64,000 nucleotides of DNA from Ignavibacteriota bacterium (GTDB lineage: Bacteria; Bacteroidota; Ignavibacteria; UBA10030): assembly GCA_022616555.1 (NCBI GenBank), contig JAKEEG010000056.1:1-64000 (forward strand), read 5' to 3'. The first letter of the stretch is position 1; the number at the start of each line of letters is the position of its first letter. Positions 45,852 through 55,728 of this stretch are shown piece after piece. The notes below the pieces were generated by a model. That model had not been told where the DNA came from. It did no database searches and worked only from the letters and a program-made list of their open reading frames with translations. Position numbers and translations under genes: made by a program.

Positions 45852-48800
45852 CTACTTAAGGAGGCCTTGGAGGAATGCTTTCGCCGACGAAATTACCTTA
45901 GCCGTCTCGGTATCACGCTCTAGCGTGGCATGCAACCGCAGGCGCTTGTTGTCTTGCTTAAGCTGCGGTTTATAGGATTTGAGGCTTTGTGTTTTAGCCA
46001 TGATAGATTGAAAGGACGAGTCCTCGCCATCCTTGCCATAGAACCACTCCTCTTCCGTCGAAGGAAAATCCAGCACGAGAAGATTTCCGCGTAGATCCAC
46101 TTTCGTGCATCCAAGCTGCCGCGCGAGGATTTTCAACTCAACGGTCGCGAACATATTTTCGACTTCCTCCGGGTACTCCCCAAACCGATCTCGCATCTCA
46201 TCGCGCATGGATTGTATTTCCGCGTCCGTTTCTATCTTATAGAGTCGCCGGTAAATATCCAGACGCTCTGCATCTGACTCGATGTAAAAATCCGGAATGA
46301 ACGCTTCTATATCTGTCTCAATAATTGTTTCTGCTTTTGACGGCTTACCATCTGTTTTCTGCTCCGTAAATACTTCGCTGAATTCCTTCTCCTTCAACTC
46401 CGCTACGGCTTCTTCGACAATCTTTTGATAAAGCTCAAATCCCATTTCAATAATAAACCCGGACTGCTCCGCGCCCAGCAAATTGCCCGCGCCGCGGATT
46501 TCCAGGTCGCGCATCGCCAGGTTAAATCCAGACCCAAGCTCCGTAAATTCCTGCAATGCTTGTAAACGCCTGAGCGTGGGCCGCGGCAGTACAGAAAGCG
46601 GCGGCGTGAGCAAATACGCGTACGCTTGCTCGTTCGACCGCCCTACGCGCCCGCGAAGCTGATACAGCTCAGCTAACCCAAACCGGTCCGCTCGGTTAAT
46701 AATGATGGTATTGACGCTGGGAATGTCGATACCGGATTCGATGATCTTCGTGCATATCAGGACGTCGTACTTCTTTTCAAGGAATGCCATCATCGTCGCT
46801 TCGAGCTCGTGGCCTTTCATTTGTCCGTGGGCGACGTGGAACCGCGCCTCGGGCACATGCTCTTCCAGCATCCGTTGAATATCCTCAATGCTCTGTATGC
46901 GGTCGTGTACGAAATACACCTGCCCGCCGCGGCGCATTTCTCGGAGAATAGCTTCGCGAATGAGCTTCATCTCGAACTGCGCTATCTCAGTCTGGATGGG
47001 TCTCCGGTTGCGAGGCGGCGTGTTGATAAGCGATAGATCCCGCGCACCCATCAGCGAAAAATGCAGCGTGCGGGGAATCGGCGTAGCGGTAAGCGTCAGC
47101 GTATCCACGTTGGCGCGCATCTGCCGCAGCTTCTCTTTGGCGGAAACGCCGAAGCGCTGCTCCTCGTCGATCACCAGCAGCCCGATGTCCTTAAACTGCA
47201 CATCCTTTGAGAGCAGTCTGTGAGTGCCGATGATAACGTCAACCTTGCCGTCCTTTAAGTGCTCCAGCACCGATGTCTGTTCCTTCTTCGCTCTAAACCT
47301 GTGCAAAGCTTCGATTTTCACGGAATACCGCCCCAGCCGGTCAAGGAATGTATTATAGTGCTGCTGCGCCAGGATGGTTGTCGGCACCAACACACCGACC
47401 TGCTTTCCGCTCAATACTGCCTTAAACGCGGCGCGGACGGCGACCTCCGTCTTGCCGAAACCGACGTCCCCACACACCAGCCTGTCCATCGGTGAAGGCT
47501 GCTCCATATCCTGCTTTACTTGCAAAGTCGCCTGCGCCTGGTCGGGGGTATCTTCATACATGAATGACGCTTCCATTTCCTTCTGCCAGTGCGTATCGGG
47601 CGCGAACGCGAATCCCAGCTCCATCTTGCGCCGCGCGTACAGCGCAATGAGCTTGCGGGCAATGTCTTTGACACGCTTTTTGGCTTTCTCTTTTAACCGG
47701 TCCCATTGCGGCGCACCTAACTTGGTAAGTGTTGGCACGTGCCCCTCGCGTGAGGAATACTTCTGCACGCGGTTGACGTAATTCAGGTTGACGTAGAGCG
47801 CATCGCCGTCCAGATAGAGGACCTTCATCACTTCCTGCTCAGCGCCGCGAACCTTGATTTTCTCCAGCCCGGAAAATTTTCCCACGCCGTAATCGACGTG
47901 CACAACAAAATCGCCGCGGCGAAGCTGGCTCAGCTCCTTCTGCGTGATGCCTTTGAACCTCGTCCTCTTCGCAATGGCTTGCCGCTTCAGTCTGCCAAAA
48001 ATTTCGTGCTCAGTGAGCACCACGATGTTTGCGGCGGGATAGGTGAAGCCAGCATGCACAGCATCGGTGAAGAGCGTGTAGCGCAGCTCGAAGTTCGACC
48101 TTCGCGCTTCGTCGTTCTGCAGTTCTTCGTTTGGCGCTGTCTGCTCCTCATCAAACAATTCTTTTAGCCGTCGCTCCTCTTCCTGCGTGTCGCAGGCAAT
48201 GAGTACTTCGTATTTCATCTCGTTTAGATCGCGTATGCGTTGGACGGCAAGCTTGATGTTTCCGTTCAAACTCGCCTGCGCTGTGGAAGAGAATCGAATC
48301 GCATCGGTAAATTCAAATGACGAATGTACCACGCGCGCGAAACGGTTGACGGCGCTCCCAACCTCCTCCCATGAACTCCGCTCGCCGCCGAATTTATGAA
48401 ACTCATCAACTTCTTTTTGGAGTAGAGCGGGTTCGTCCAACAAGAGTATAGCATCGTTCTTCAGATAATCAAAGAGCGATACGTGCGGCGTTTCGGCATG
48501 TCCTCCTTGCGCGCTTGATCCAAAGCCCGGCACCCAAAAACCTGGTAAAATGTGCGCGGCTTCGAGCCGCCGGATTGAGCGCTGTGAGAGCGCGTCGAAC
48601 TCGCGAATCGATTCAACGGAGTCGCCCCAGAACTCGACGCGCACGGGATTATCGCCGATGAACGGAAACACATCCACGATGCCGCCGCGCACCGCAAAAT
48701 CCCCGTACCCTTCGACGAACTCTTTACGCTCGAAACCAAGCTCAACGAGTTTCGCGAGAAACGGCTCGAACGGCTGCTCGCTACCTGCCCGCACCTGCAT

Positions 48801-49220
48801 GCTCTGCCGCTTAAACAACTCCGGCTGAGGCACGCTACTCGCTATCCCTTCCGCAGACGCCACAACGAGACACGGCTTGCCCTCCCCGAGCGCACGTAGT
48901 GTTTCGACCATCGCAATCGACGTGCTCACGTCGAGCGCTTCGGAGTGGTGGCTTCCGTCGTATACCGCAAGGCGCACGGCGTCTTCTCCAAGCAATAACG
49001 CGCAATCATCCCGTACTCGCTCGGCTTTTTCCTCGTCGGTAACGATCACCACCAGCTGTGAACGGCACTGTTCAAAAACAGACGCCGCGACAAACGCCAG
49101 CAGCGAACCGCTCACACCGCTGAGGTGAATCGGCACATTGTTGGTAATACCCTTCAACTGTTCGGATAACAGTTGTAACGGCTCAGACCGAAATATTTTT
49201 TGCTTGAGCTGACGTATCAT
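45852..49220 (-). CDS. mfd: Transcription-repair coupling factor
   Basis: GDVGFGKTEVAVRAAFKAVLSGKQVGVLVPTTILAQQHY; DEEQRFGV; TRCF C-terminal region; ATG at 49220. Confidence 0.97.
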   Translation of the reverse strand: MIRQLKQKIFRSEPLQLLSEQLKGITNNVPIHLSGVSGSLLAFVAASVFEQCRSQLVVIVTDEEKAERVRDDCALLLGEDAVRLAVYDGSHHSEALDVSTSIAMVETLRALGEGKPCLVVASAEGIASSVPQPELFKRQSMQVRAGSEQPFEPFLAKLVELGFERKEFVEGYGDFAVRGGIVDVFPFIGDNPVRVEFWGDSVESIREFDALSQRSIRRLEAAHILPGFWVPGFGSSAQGGHAETPHVSLFDYLKNDAILLLDEPALLQKEVDEFHKFGGERSSWEEVGSAVNRFARVVHSSFEFTDAIRFSSTAQASLNGNIKLAVQRIRDLNEMKYEVLIACDTQEEERRLKELFDEEQTAPNEELQNDEARRSNFELRYTLFTDAVHAGFTYPAANIVVLTEHEIFGRLKRQAIAKRTRFKGITQKELSQLRRGDFVVHVDYGVGKFSGLEKIKVRGAEQEVMKVLYLDGDALYVNLNYVNRVQKYSSREGHVPTLTKLGAPQWDRLKEKAKKRVKDIARKLIALYARRKMELGFAFAPDTHWQKEMEASFMYEDTPDQAQATLQVKQDMEQPSPMDRLVCGDVGFGKTEVAVRAAFKAVLSGKQVGVLVPTTILAQQHYNTFLDRLGRYSVKIEALHRFRAKKEQTSVLEHLKDGKVDVIIGTHRLLSKDVQFKDIGLLVIDEEQRFGVSAKEKLRQMRANVDTLTLTATPIPRTLHFSLMGARDLSLINTPPRNRRPIQTEIAQFEMKLIREAILREMRRGGQVYFVHDRIQSIEDIQRMLEEHVPEARFHVAHGQMKGHELEATMMAFLEKKYDVLICTKIIESGIDIPSVNTIIINRADRFGLAELYQLRGRVGRSNEQAYAYLLTPPLSVLPRPTLRRLQALQEFTELGSGFNLAMRDLEIRGAGNLLGAEQSGFIIEMGFELYQKIVEEAVAELKEKEFSEVFTEQKTDGKPSKAETIIETDIEAFIPDFYIESDAERLDIYRRLYKIETDAEIQSMRDEMRDRFGEYPEEVENMFATVELKILARQLGCTKVDLRGNLLVLDFPSTEEEWFYGKDGEDSSFQSIMAKTQSLKSYKPQLKQDNKRLRLHATLERDTETAKVISSAKAFLQGLLK

Positions 49221-49575
49221 ATTTAACTCAAATCTCCAATCCCAAATCCGGGGGCATTGAGCATGGGGAAAACAGCCCACCCCTCCCGCGAAGAGTTTCG
49301 TCAACTCTCCCCAGGAAGGGTCGTTCAAAAATAACTTATTTGTGGGGCGGCTGTGGGAATCGACCTACCCGCCGTCCCCTATTGAGACAACAATAAATTA
49401 CTGGAAAATTCCCCTATTCGCAACTTCCTGTAAATGTGATAGGCGTCAGCTTAGCGTCTTGCATTAAAGCACTTCATTCTCCATATTCATCGGTCACGTT
49501 GAGACCGATCGCACCGTAAGCAGTTCGGCTTCATTGCACCGTTTGTAACACGTTCACTTCCCCGGGAGGTTTTTC

Positions 49576-50727
49576 ATGTACAGCAGAACCCTTGTTCTAC
49601 TCGCTGCACTCGTATTGCTCGCGTTGCCGCTTGCGGCCCAAGAGCAAAATAACGGAGAGAATGGAGACGGAGAAAATCTCCAGGAGACACTCGGGCGGCT
49701 TTCACTCGACCTTGCGAAAGGATACGTCGGCCCGGTGGTCTCTGGCTTCGGCTCCGATTTGAACGCCGGTTGGTTCCGCCGCTCGCCCAGACCCACGTAC
49801 TTTGAATTCAATCTTGAGTTCGGTCTTGTGGCGATGGCCACAGTTTTCAAAGATGAGCACAAACATTTCAGTGCGGACGGAATCTTCCAGTTCGATTCCT
49901 CGCAAGCGGATAAACTCGTTTCGGAGACCATTGACTCGGAATACAGCAACCTGCCTCAAAACTATAGAGACGATGCTCGAAGAAAAATCATCGACCTGAT
50001 CCGTGGAAAAGATTTTACTGTCGGCGTCTCCGGCGCAACGATCATCGGCTCGAAAGACGACAGCATACGGGTGCGGTTCGGCGGTGGACAATTCACATTC
50101 CAAGACCAATTCGGGCAACAGCAAACAGTGACGATCCCGGATACGAGCCTCGCGCTGCCGGTCGGCGGATTGTTGGAAGACGCAAAGATCTTCGGCCGAC
50201 AAATGGTTCCTCTCGCCGCGCCTCAGGTCACGTTTGGAACGATCTTCGGAACAAATATATCCCTCCGGTACTTGCCGGAAGTTAAACTGAATGACGAGAT
50301 CGGCAAAACAAAATACGTTGGCTGGGGAATACAGCACAATCCAATGGTGTGGTTCGGAGAGGACTTCCTCCCACTCGATGTCTCTGTCAACTTCTACACG
50401 CAGACGCTGAGTGTCGGGTCATTGTTCGAAGCTAAAGCCACCACCTGGGGGGCGAGCGCCAGCAAACAACTGGGATGGAGCGCGCTCAACCTGACACCGT
50501 ATGTCGGGTTCATGTTTGAAAGTTCCACGCTGAAATTTTCCTACGACTACGAGCTTGATACACCAACGGGGCCGGTTCCGCAGAACGTCACCTTTGAAAT
50601 CGACGGAGAAAATTCATCTCGCCTCACGATGGGGATGAATGTCAAGCTGCTCTTCATCAACATTAATGCCGACTATAATATCGGTAAGTATAACTCTTTT
50701 ACCGCAGGCATGATGCTGAGTTTGTGA
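49576..50727 (+). CDS. Secreted/outer-membrane beta-rich hypothetical protein (possibly DUF6588-like)
   Basis: Signal peptide MYSRTLVLLAALVLLALPLAAQ; alternating beta-strand pattern ending NIGKYNSFTAGMMLSL. Confidence 0.65.
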   Translation: MYSRTLVLLAALVLLALPLAAQEQNNGENGDGENLQETLGRLSLDLAKGYVGPVVSGFGSDLNAGWFRRSPRPTYFEFNLEFGLVAMATVFKDEHKHFSADGIFQFDSSQADKLVSETIDSEYSNLPQNYRDDARRKIIDLIRGKDFTVGVSGATIIGSKDDSIRVRFGGGQFTFQDQFGQQQTVTIPDTSLALPVGGLLEDAKIFGRQMVPLAAPQVTFGTIFGTNISLRYLPEVKLNDEIGKTKYVGWGIQHNPMVWFGEDFLPLDVSVNFYTQTLSVGSLFEAKATTWGASASKQLGWSALNLTPYVGFMFESSTLKFSYDYELDTPTGPVPQNVTFEIDGENSSRLTMGMNVKLLFININADYNIGKYNSFTAGMMLSL

Positions 50728-50777
50728 TAAAGCAAAATACAGTCATTGTCGACGGTCTCCCGACCGAGACCAACACG

Positions 50778-50807
50778 GGGCGTTCTCATGAACGCCCTTC
50801 TTTTTTT
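50778..50807 (+). terminator. Rho-independent terminator
   Basis: GGGCGTTC TCAT GAACGCCC then TTCTTTTTTT. Confidence 0.85.
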
Positions 50808-50931
50808 ATCCTCATCCCAGCGTATCCACTGTTGTATCGCTTTTCGCTCACATCTCATATCCCCTTAAAACCAGTTCATTTTCTTAATGTTTCCAGTGAT
50901 TTTACATTTTCAAATTTTATTTATTTTTTAC

Positions 50932-50960
50932 TTGACAATGTAATTTTACTATATTATATT
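50932..50960 (+). promoter_or_regulatory. Consensus sigma70 promoter TTGACA-N17-TATATT with AT-rich upstream tract
   Basis: Exact -35, 17-bp spacer; upstream CATTTTCAAATTTTATTTATTTTTTAC. Confidence 0.7.
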
Positions 50961-50966
50961 AATATA

Positions 50967-51244
50967 CATTAAATAAATAACATTGATTCTGACGGATTAC
51001 GCAAACGCTCGTACCCAGAACGGCCACCTGGGTTTTTCTGCGTATTCCGGACAAATCCGCGCAACATCATCCTTTGCAAAGGCGTCCCTCTCAGGGTCCT
51101 CTGTAGGGGCCTACGACACGTGGCATAGCGCTACGGGCTCTGGACTCTCTGGGTCCGACAGGCGGTAGCAACACTCTCCGCCGCGTCGCGCCGAGTGAAT
51201 TTATTTGTCGTCAACTTCTTCTTAGCCTCGGTGCGACGCCTTTT
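50967..51244 (+). ncRNA. Candidate structured RNA / hairpin array
   Basis: Nine successive inverted repeats between 51013 and 51239, ending in GCGTCGCGCCGAG...CTCGGTGCGACGC CTTTT. Confidence 0.45.
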
Positions 51245-51633
51245 GCTTAGGATATTGAATAAAGTAAGGAAGAAACAAAGCAGCAGTAAACAGCAAGTAT
51301 GAAGTAGTTGAGTAACGACAAATACCGATAATGAGGCACGCGGGATGCTATCCCCCTCTAAGAGGGGGATAAAGGGGGAGGTATTTTTTTAAACTTCGCG
51401 CTTCTGCTTAAGGCATCCCTCGGGAGTACTTTCTCCGAAGAAGTCCCTTCGGGACAGGAGAAGATATTCATCTTAGACTTGAAACTTTGGACTTTAAACC
51501 TGAGACTTCATTATGCGTCCGCCGGAATTTGCGTCGTACAACAAAAAAAATAGTACGCAGCGAACCGTTTTTTGTTGAACTCTTCCGCGCGAATATGTAT
51601 CTTAGGTGTAGTGTATTTCAGCTCAGGGGAACT

Positions 51634-51807
51634 ATGAAAAAATATATTATGTTCGGATTCCTTGCCGGACTCACAATCTCCGCTATGGTCCTCTACCTCC
51701 GGCGGAAAGACCTCTACGGCACGGAGTTTCAAGGTATTTTCGATTCTTCAACGGTGGCAGACGACCTGTTTGGCGACGCGTTCGAAGAACTGCCCGACCA
51801 TCCCTAA
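51634..51807 (+). CDS. 57-aa single-TM protein with acidic tail
   Basis: MKKYIMFGFLAGLTISAMVLYLRRKDLYGTEFQGIFDSSTVADDLFGDAFEELPDHP; preceded by AGGGGA. Confidence 0.55.
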   Translation: MKKYIMFGFLAGLTISAMVLYLRRKDLYGTEFQGIFDSSTVADDLFGDAFEELPDHP

Positions 51808-52062
51808 CACGACCGTCTCCACTTCCGACCGTTTAGGTACGGTCGAGTCGACACGATTTTCTTTTTATCATCACGAAGACCTCGCGGAAGCGCGCCTGCG
51901 TCTCATTTCGTTACCAATCATTTGCGAATAGCTGCTCGCTTCATGTTCGGGTTTGCAAAAAGACGCGGAAAATTTTTTTCGTGCTTTGCATTTGTACGGA
52001 TTTCCCGTAGTTTACGTGCTCTCGATGTGAATCCGATAGCAGACCCTTGTTAACGTTAACTC

Positions 52063-54933
52063 TTGTACGTGCCCACGGAATCAACGACATCCCCGCAGTT
52101 GTTCCAAACGCTTGCCGCCGCGTTGAACGGCGAGCTCGCGCAGCTCTCGAAATTTCGCCAGCGCGCAACACTGATGAGCGGCGAGTATCTTCGCTCGTAC
52201 GCCGGCTTCTATTATTATCGCTTTGAAATTTCAGAAGACCTGTTTCTGTACGGTATCGACCGTGTCAAGCTTGTCGTAGGACAGTTTGAGCCGATGGAGC
52301 TGCCCTCAAAAGTCATTTGTCTCGAGAATCAGTTTCTCACGCTCGCCGTCCCGGTTGATATGGGCCCTGTTATCCCCGAAGTTACGTGCACATGGAATTA
52401 CGAGGAATCGCTCAAGCCGGTCATTGACAGGCTTGCAACGCTCGGGAAAACGACACCGCTGTCAGAGCTGCTGTTCGCACCTTGGGACGTAGCAAATAGT
52501 GCGAAAGCATCGATCGAGCTTCAGACACTGCCGACAACGCCGGCAGAACAGCAATCTGCGCTGCAGCGCATCATGCAAAACCGCGTCAGCTTGCTCTGGG
52601 GTCCCGTGCGCACTGGCAAAACGCACTTGCTCGCATTGCTTGCCGCAAACTATGTTAAGGCGGGTAAGAAGGTACTCTTCGTTGCACCCACCAGCGGGCG
52701 TGTCGATGATACTGTGATGAAAGCAATCGCGCTTGGTAACGAGATCGGCATTGATATGCTCGAGAAGACAACGCGCGTCGGCTTGCCGCTCTTCATCGAA
52801 TCCGACCTGACAACAAAACTTTCTTTCGAGCACCAAGTAGACGAAGAGAAGAAAAAACTGTTCAAGGAGCGCTTTCAGCTTCTCGAAGAATATTGGCGCG
52901 TGCGCGTCAAGCAAACGCTCCATGAAGATTATTATCTGAAGCTGAACGACCTCCGCACCCGCGCGGAACAGAGCAAGCTGCAATTCGACCGCACGACTCA
53001 GGAGCTTTCCTCAGCGAGAGAGGCCGTGAAGAAACTCGAGAGCGCCTCGATGTTCGAAAAAATGAAGTCCGGTTACAAGGATAGCCTTGTCGCCGCGCAA
53101 AAACTGGTCTCCGATAAACTTGCGGCGCAAAAACGGCTTCAGACCTTATCCGGAACACTCGCAAATGAAGTCTTGAAGCTCGAAGCCCAAGCCCCAGTTC
53201 GGGGCGAAGAGCCTAAAACGTTTCAGGCGACGGCTAAACGCATCGAGGACCTAGGCGGGCTGGATATATTGCGCAAGGCGGTGGAAGAATCCGGGCTGGT
53301 GAATGAAACGAAACTGCTCGATGCGAAACAGTTTATCGGAACCACCCTTTCAACCGCGCTGGCGGACGCACGTCTGCGGGAAACGCCGTTTGACCTTGTG
53401 ATGGTGGATGATGCCGAGGTGATTAATCTCCCCAGCCTCGCCGCGCTCGCTGCGCACGCCAAGGAAAAGCTCGTCATCGCGGGCGACCCGTTTCAAGTCG
53501 ACCCTGAATCTGCCACGAACACCGAGGCGTCACAGCTCTGGCTCCAGCGGGATATTTTCATGTACGCAGCACAGACAGAAGACCTGCCGAAACTCTTCGA
53601 AGCGTCTCAACGGAACGACCATTGGCTTATCTTTTTCTCTGCTCAGTACGCGACGACGCCGAAACTTGCCCAGTTTGTCGCGTCAACACTCTTTGAAAAC
53701 AAAGTGCAGGCAACTGCTTCAGCAAATGCAAAGGGGAGGATCTATTTCTTCGACACATCATCGCTCAAGGGCGAATGCCAGCAGTACGCCGGTCGGAAGC
53801 GGGTTCTTCCCTTCAATAACCTTCAGGCTCAAAAAGCCGTCGAGTGCGTGAAGCATGCACTGATGGAATCGGGTAGGTCGGCGATAGACATCGGCGTCAT
53901 CACTCCCTTCAACGGGCAAACGCTCTCTATCAAACAACTCCTACGGCTGGAAGGCATTAAAAACGTCGAAGTCGGGACGCCGCAAACATTCCGCGGGAGA
54001 CGCAAGAAAGCAATCATCTTCGACACAACGATGGCCGGGGTGGATTACACCGTGCGCCACCTCGACGACCGAAAAGTCGGCGAACAGAAAGTCGCCTCGC
54101 TCCTGAACACCGTATTTTCCTGCACGAACGAAGACCTCTATGTTCTCGCGGATATGGGGCATTTTCAATCCGTCTACAAAGAGCGCTACTTTCCAAAGTT
54201 GCTCGTGCAGTTGCAATCGCAATCGGATGGCATGGCGCCGCTGCCGAAGTCGGTCAGGCATTTTGATGACCTCGAGTGGGACAAGCGTGCGCCATTGTTC
54301 GACATCAAGAGTAAAATCGGGAAAGTGGAAGAGCCTGTCGCTATGAAGGAGCAACACGACCCAGCGAAAACGGACCCTGAGCTCGCCTACAAAATGAAAA
54401 TGCTGGAGCGTAGGCAGCAAGCCGACCCTGGAGCACAGAGCGTCGAGCAGGAAACGTTCCTTGCTGTGCTGCGCGTGCTCGGCCGCCTGCACGACAACAA
54501 CCTGCTCTCGCAGTTCATCGGCGGCGAGCCGCTCTTTCACCATAGCCTCACGACCGAACAGGCAACGGAGCACCTGCTGATTGATTTCTGCCAGAACGAA
54601 AAGGATTTCCGCGAGATTATGGAGCGGTGGAATTTGCTGATTTACGAAAAATCCGGCGGGCACAAAAACACCACCGCGTTTTATACGAAGCCCGCGCCCG
54701 AAACGCGCGTACGGCAGGATATCTACAATTTCAAAAGTTATTACTCTCAGGATGTAGAGGCGGCACTCGAAGAGGGAAAACAAAAACTCGCCGTCGCTGT
54801 CTCGCGGGTGTTTCAGGAAACGCTCGGCAAGCCGAATCCATCAAGTCCAGCGGAATGGTCGAAGGGCTACGTCGGAATTCTCGGTAAGCTCGACTCGTAC
54901 CTTGCGTGGATATCCTCGCAACTGCGGAAGTAA
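52063..54933 (+). CDS. SF1 (Upf1-like) AAA_11/AAA_12-type helicase/ATPase with degenerate motifs
   Basis: Walker A GPVRTGKT, MVDDAEV (motif II), AGDPFQVDP (III), IGVITPFNGQ (IV), TFRGRRKKAIIFD (V). Confidence 0.85.
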   Translation: MYVPTESTTSPQLFQTLAAALNGELAQLSKFRQRATLMSGEYLRSYAGFYYYRFEISEDLFLYGIDRVKLVVGQFEPMELPSKVICLENQFLTLAVPVDMGPVIPEVTCTWNYEESLKPVIDRLATLGKTTPLSELLFAPWDVANSAKASIELQTLPTTPAEQQSALQRIMQNRVSLLWGPVRTGKTHLLALLAANYVKAGKKVLFVAPTSGRVDDTVMKAIALGNEIGIDMLEKTTRVGLPLFIESDLTTKLSFEHQVDEEKKKLFKERFQLLEEYWRVRVKQTLHEDYYLKLNDLRTRAEQSKLQFDRTTQELSSAREAVKKLESASMFEKMKSGYKDSLVAAQKLVSDKLAAQKRLQTLSGTLANEVLKLEAQAPVRGEEPKTFQATAKRIEDLGGLDILRKAVEESGLVNETKLLDAKQFIGTTLSTALADARLRETPFDLVMVDDAEVINLPSLAALAAHAKEKLVIAGDPFQVDPESATNTEASQLWLQRDIFMYAAQTEDLPKLFEASQRNDHWLIFFSAQYATTPKLAQFVASTLFENKVQATASANAKGRIYFFDTSSLKGECQQYAGRKRVLPFNNLQAQKAVECVKHALMESGRSAIDIGVITPFNGQTLSIKQLLRLEGIKNVEVGTPQTFRGRRKKAIIFDTTMAGVDYTVRHLDDRKVGEQKVASLLNTVFSCTNEDLYVLADMGHFQSVYKERYFPKLLVQLQSQSDGMAPLPKSVRHFDDLEWDKRAPLFDIKSKIGKVEEPVAMKEQHDPAKTDPELAYKMKMLERRQQADPGAQSVEQETFLAVLRVLGRLHDNNLLSQFIGGEPLFHHSLTTEQATEHLLIDFCQNEKDFREIMERWNLLIYEKSGGHKNTTAFYTKPAPETRVRQDIYNFKSYYSQDVEAALEEGKQKLAVAVSRVFQETLGKPNPSSPAEWSKGYVGILGKLDSYLAWISSQLRK

Positions 54934-54946
54934 ACTGGTTTTTAAC

Positions 54947-55630
54947 TCATCTTTCTTGCTTGTCCACCCGTTGCAATTTCCATTTTCGTTGCCACAGGTG
55001 GCCGGCGATGCCCAGCGCGGCGAGCGACATTGTCGCGGTGACTGTCTGCCAGTTGAGCGCATCCAGCACGCTGGTGGCGTTGACGCTATTGGAGATGGCG
55101 ACGGCGTACAGGTAGCCCTTAATACTAATGGCGATGAGCGTGGCAATCAAAAATTTGAGGAACGGAATCTTCACCAGGCCCGCACCGTAGTTGAGAGGCC
55201 CATGCCACGAACCCGGCATAATTCGGACGGCAAACAGGCTGGGAAACGTCGCATGTCGTTCGATGAACTTTGTAAGGCGGTGGTCTTTGAATCGCTCAAC
55301 CCACGGGCCTCCGACGTAGCGCGCGGCGACATAGCCCAGTGTTGTGCCTCCTGCGCTCCCGATACAAATGACCGCCGTGGCCATCAGCGGAGAAAATAAT
55401 AACGGTGTGATGAAAAAAAATACGGAAGCCGGAAGCGAGTACGCCCATGCTCCTGTCATTGCAATGATGATCAACGCGGGAGTCCATGGGTTGGAGCCGA
55501 GCGCACGAAGGTTTTCTATCGACATTTCGTCGTACAAACCACTGTCCAGGAACAGCACCAGTACGGCTGCCAGTAGCAAAATCCCAAACAATGATTGAAC
55601 GCGCTTGCGCTGTATGTCGGTGAGTGCCAT
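54947..55630 (-). CDS. DedA/SNARE-associated (VTT) membrane protein
   Basis: GSAGGTTLGYVAARYVGGPWVERF; FAVRIMPGSWHGPLNYGAGLVKIPFLKFLIATLI. Confidence 0.85.
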   Translation of the reverse strand: MALTDIQRKRVQSLFGILLLAAVLVLFLDSGLYDEMSIENLRALGSNPWTPALIIIAMTGAWAYSLPASVFFFITPLLFSPLMATAVICIGSAGGTTLGYVAARYVGGPWVERFKDHRLTKFIERHATFPSLFAVRIMPGSWHGPLNYGAGLVKIPFLKFLIATLIAISIKGYLYAVAISNSVNATSVLDALNWQTVTATMSLAALGIAGHLWQRKWKLQRVDKQER

Positions 55631-55728
55631 ATCAGTATGAGTATGCTCAAAAATTGGCTGGATTTCAAGCAATTGCCGTATTTAAGACGGCTTTCCTTGA
55701 AGGCGAGTCGATTAAAGGATATATTTCG

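Noticed and set aside
49329-49575. Leader region with ATCGGTC-acgttga-GACCGAT stem before the 49576 gene, considered as a riboswitch
   Set aside because: Single short stem only; no match to a riboswitch class I know.
50983-51168. ORF of 61 aa (LTDYANARTQNGHLGFSAYSGQ...) inside the hairpin array
   Set aside because: Ser/Gly-rich translation follows from the palindromic DNA; TTG start without clear RBS. A tmRNA tag-like reading (TDYANA) was considered but no tmRNA ends or tRNA-like domain were found.
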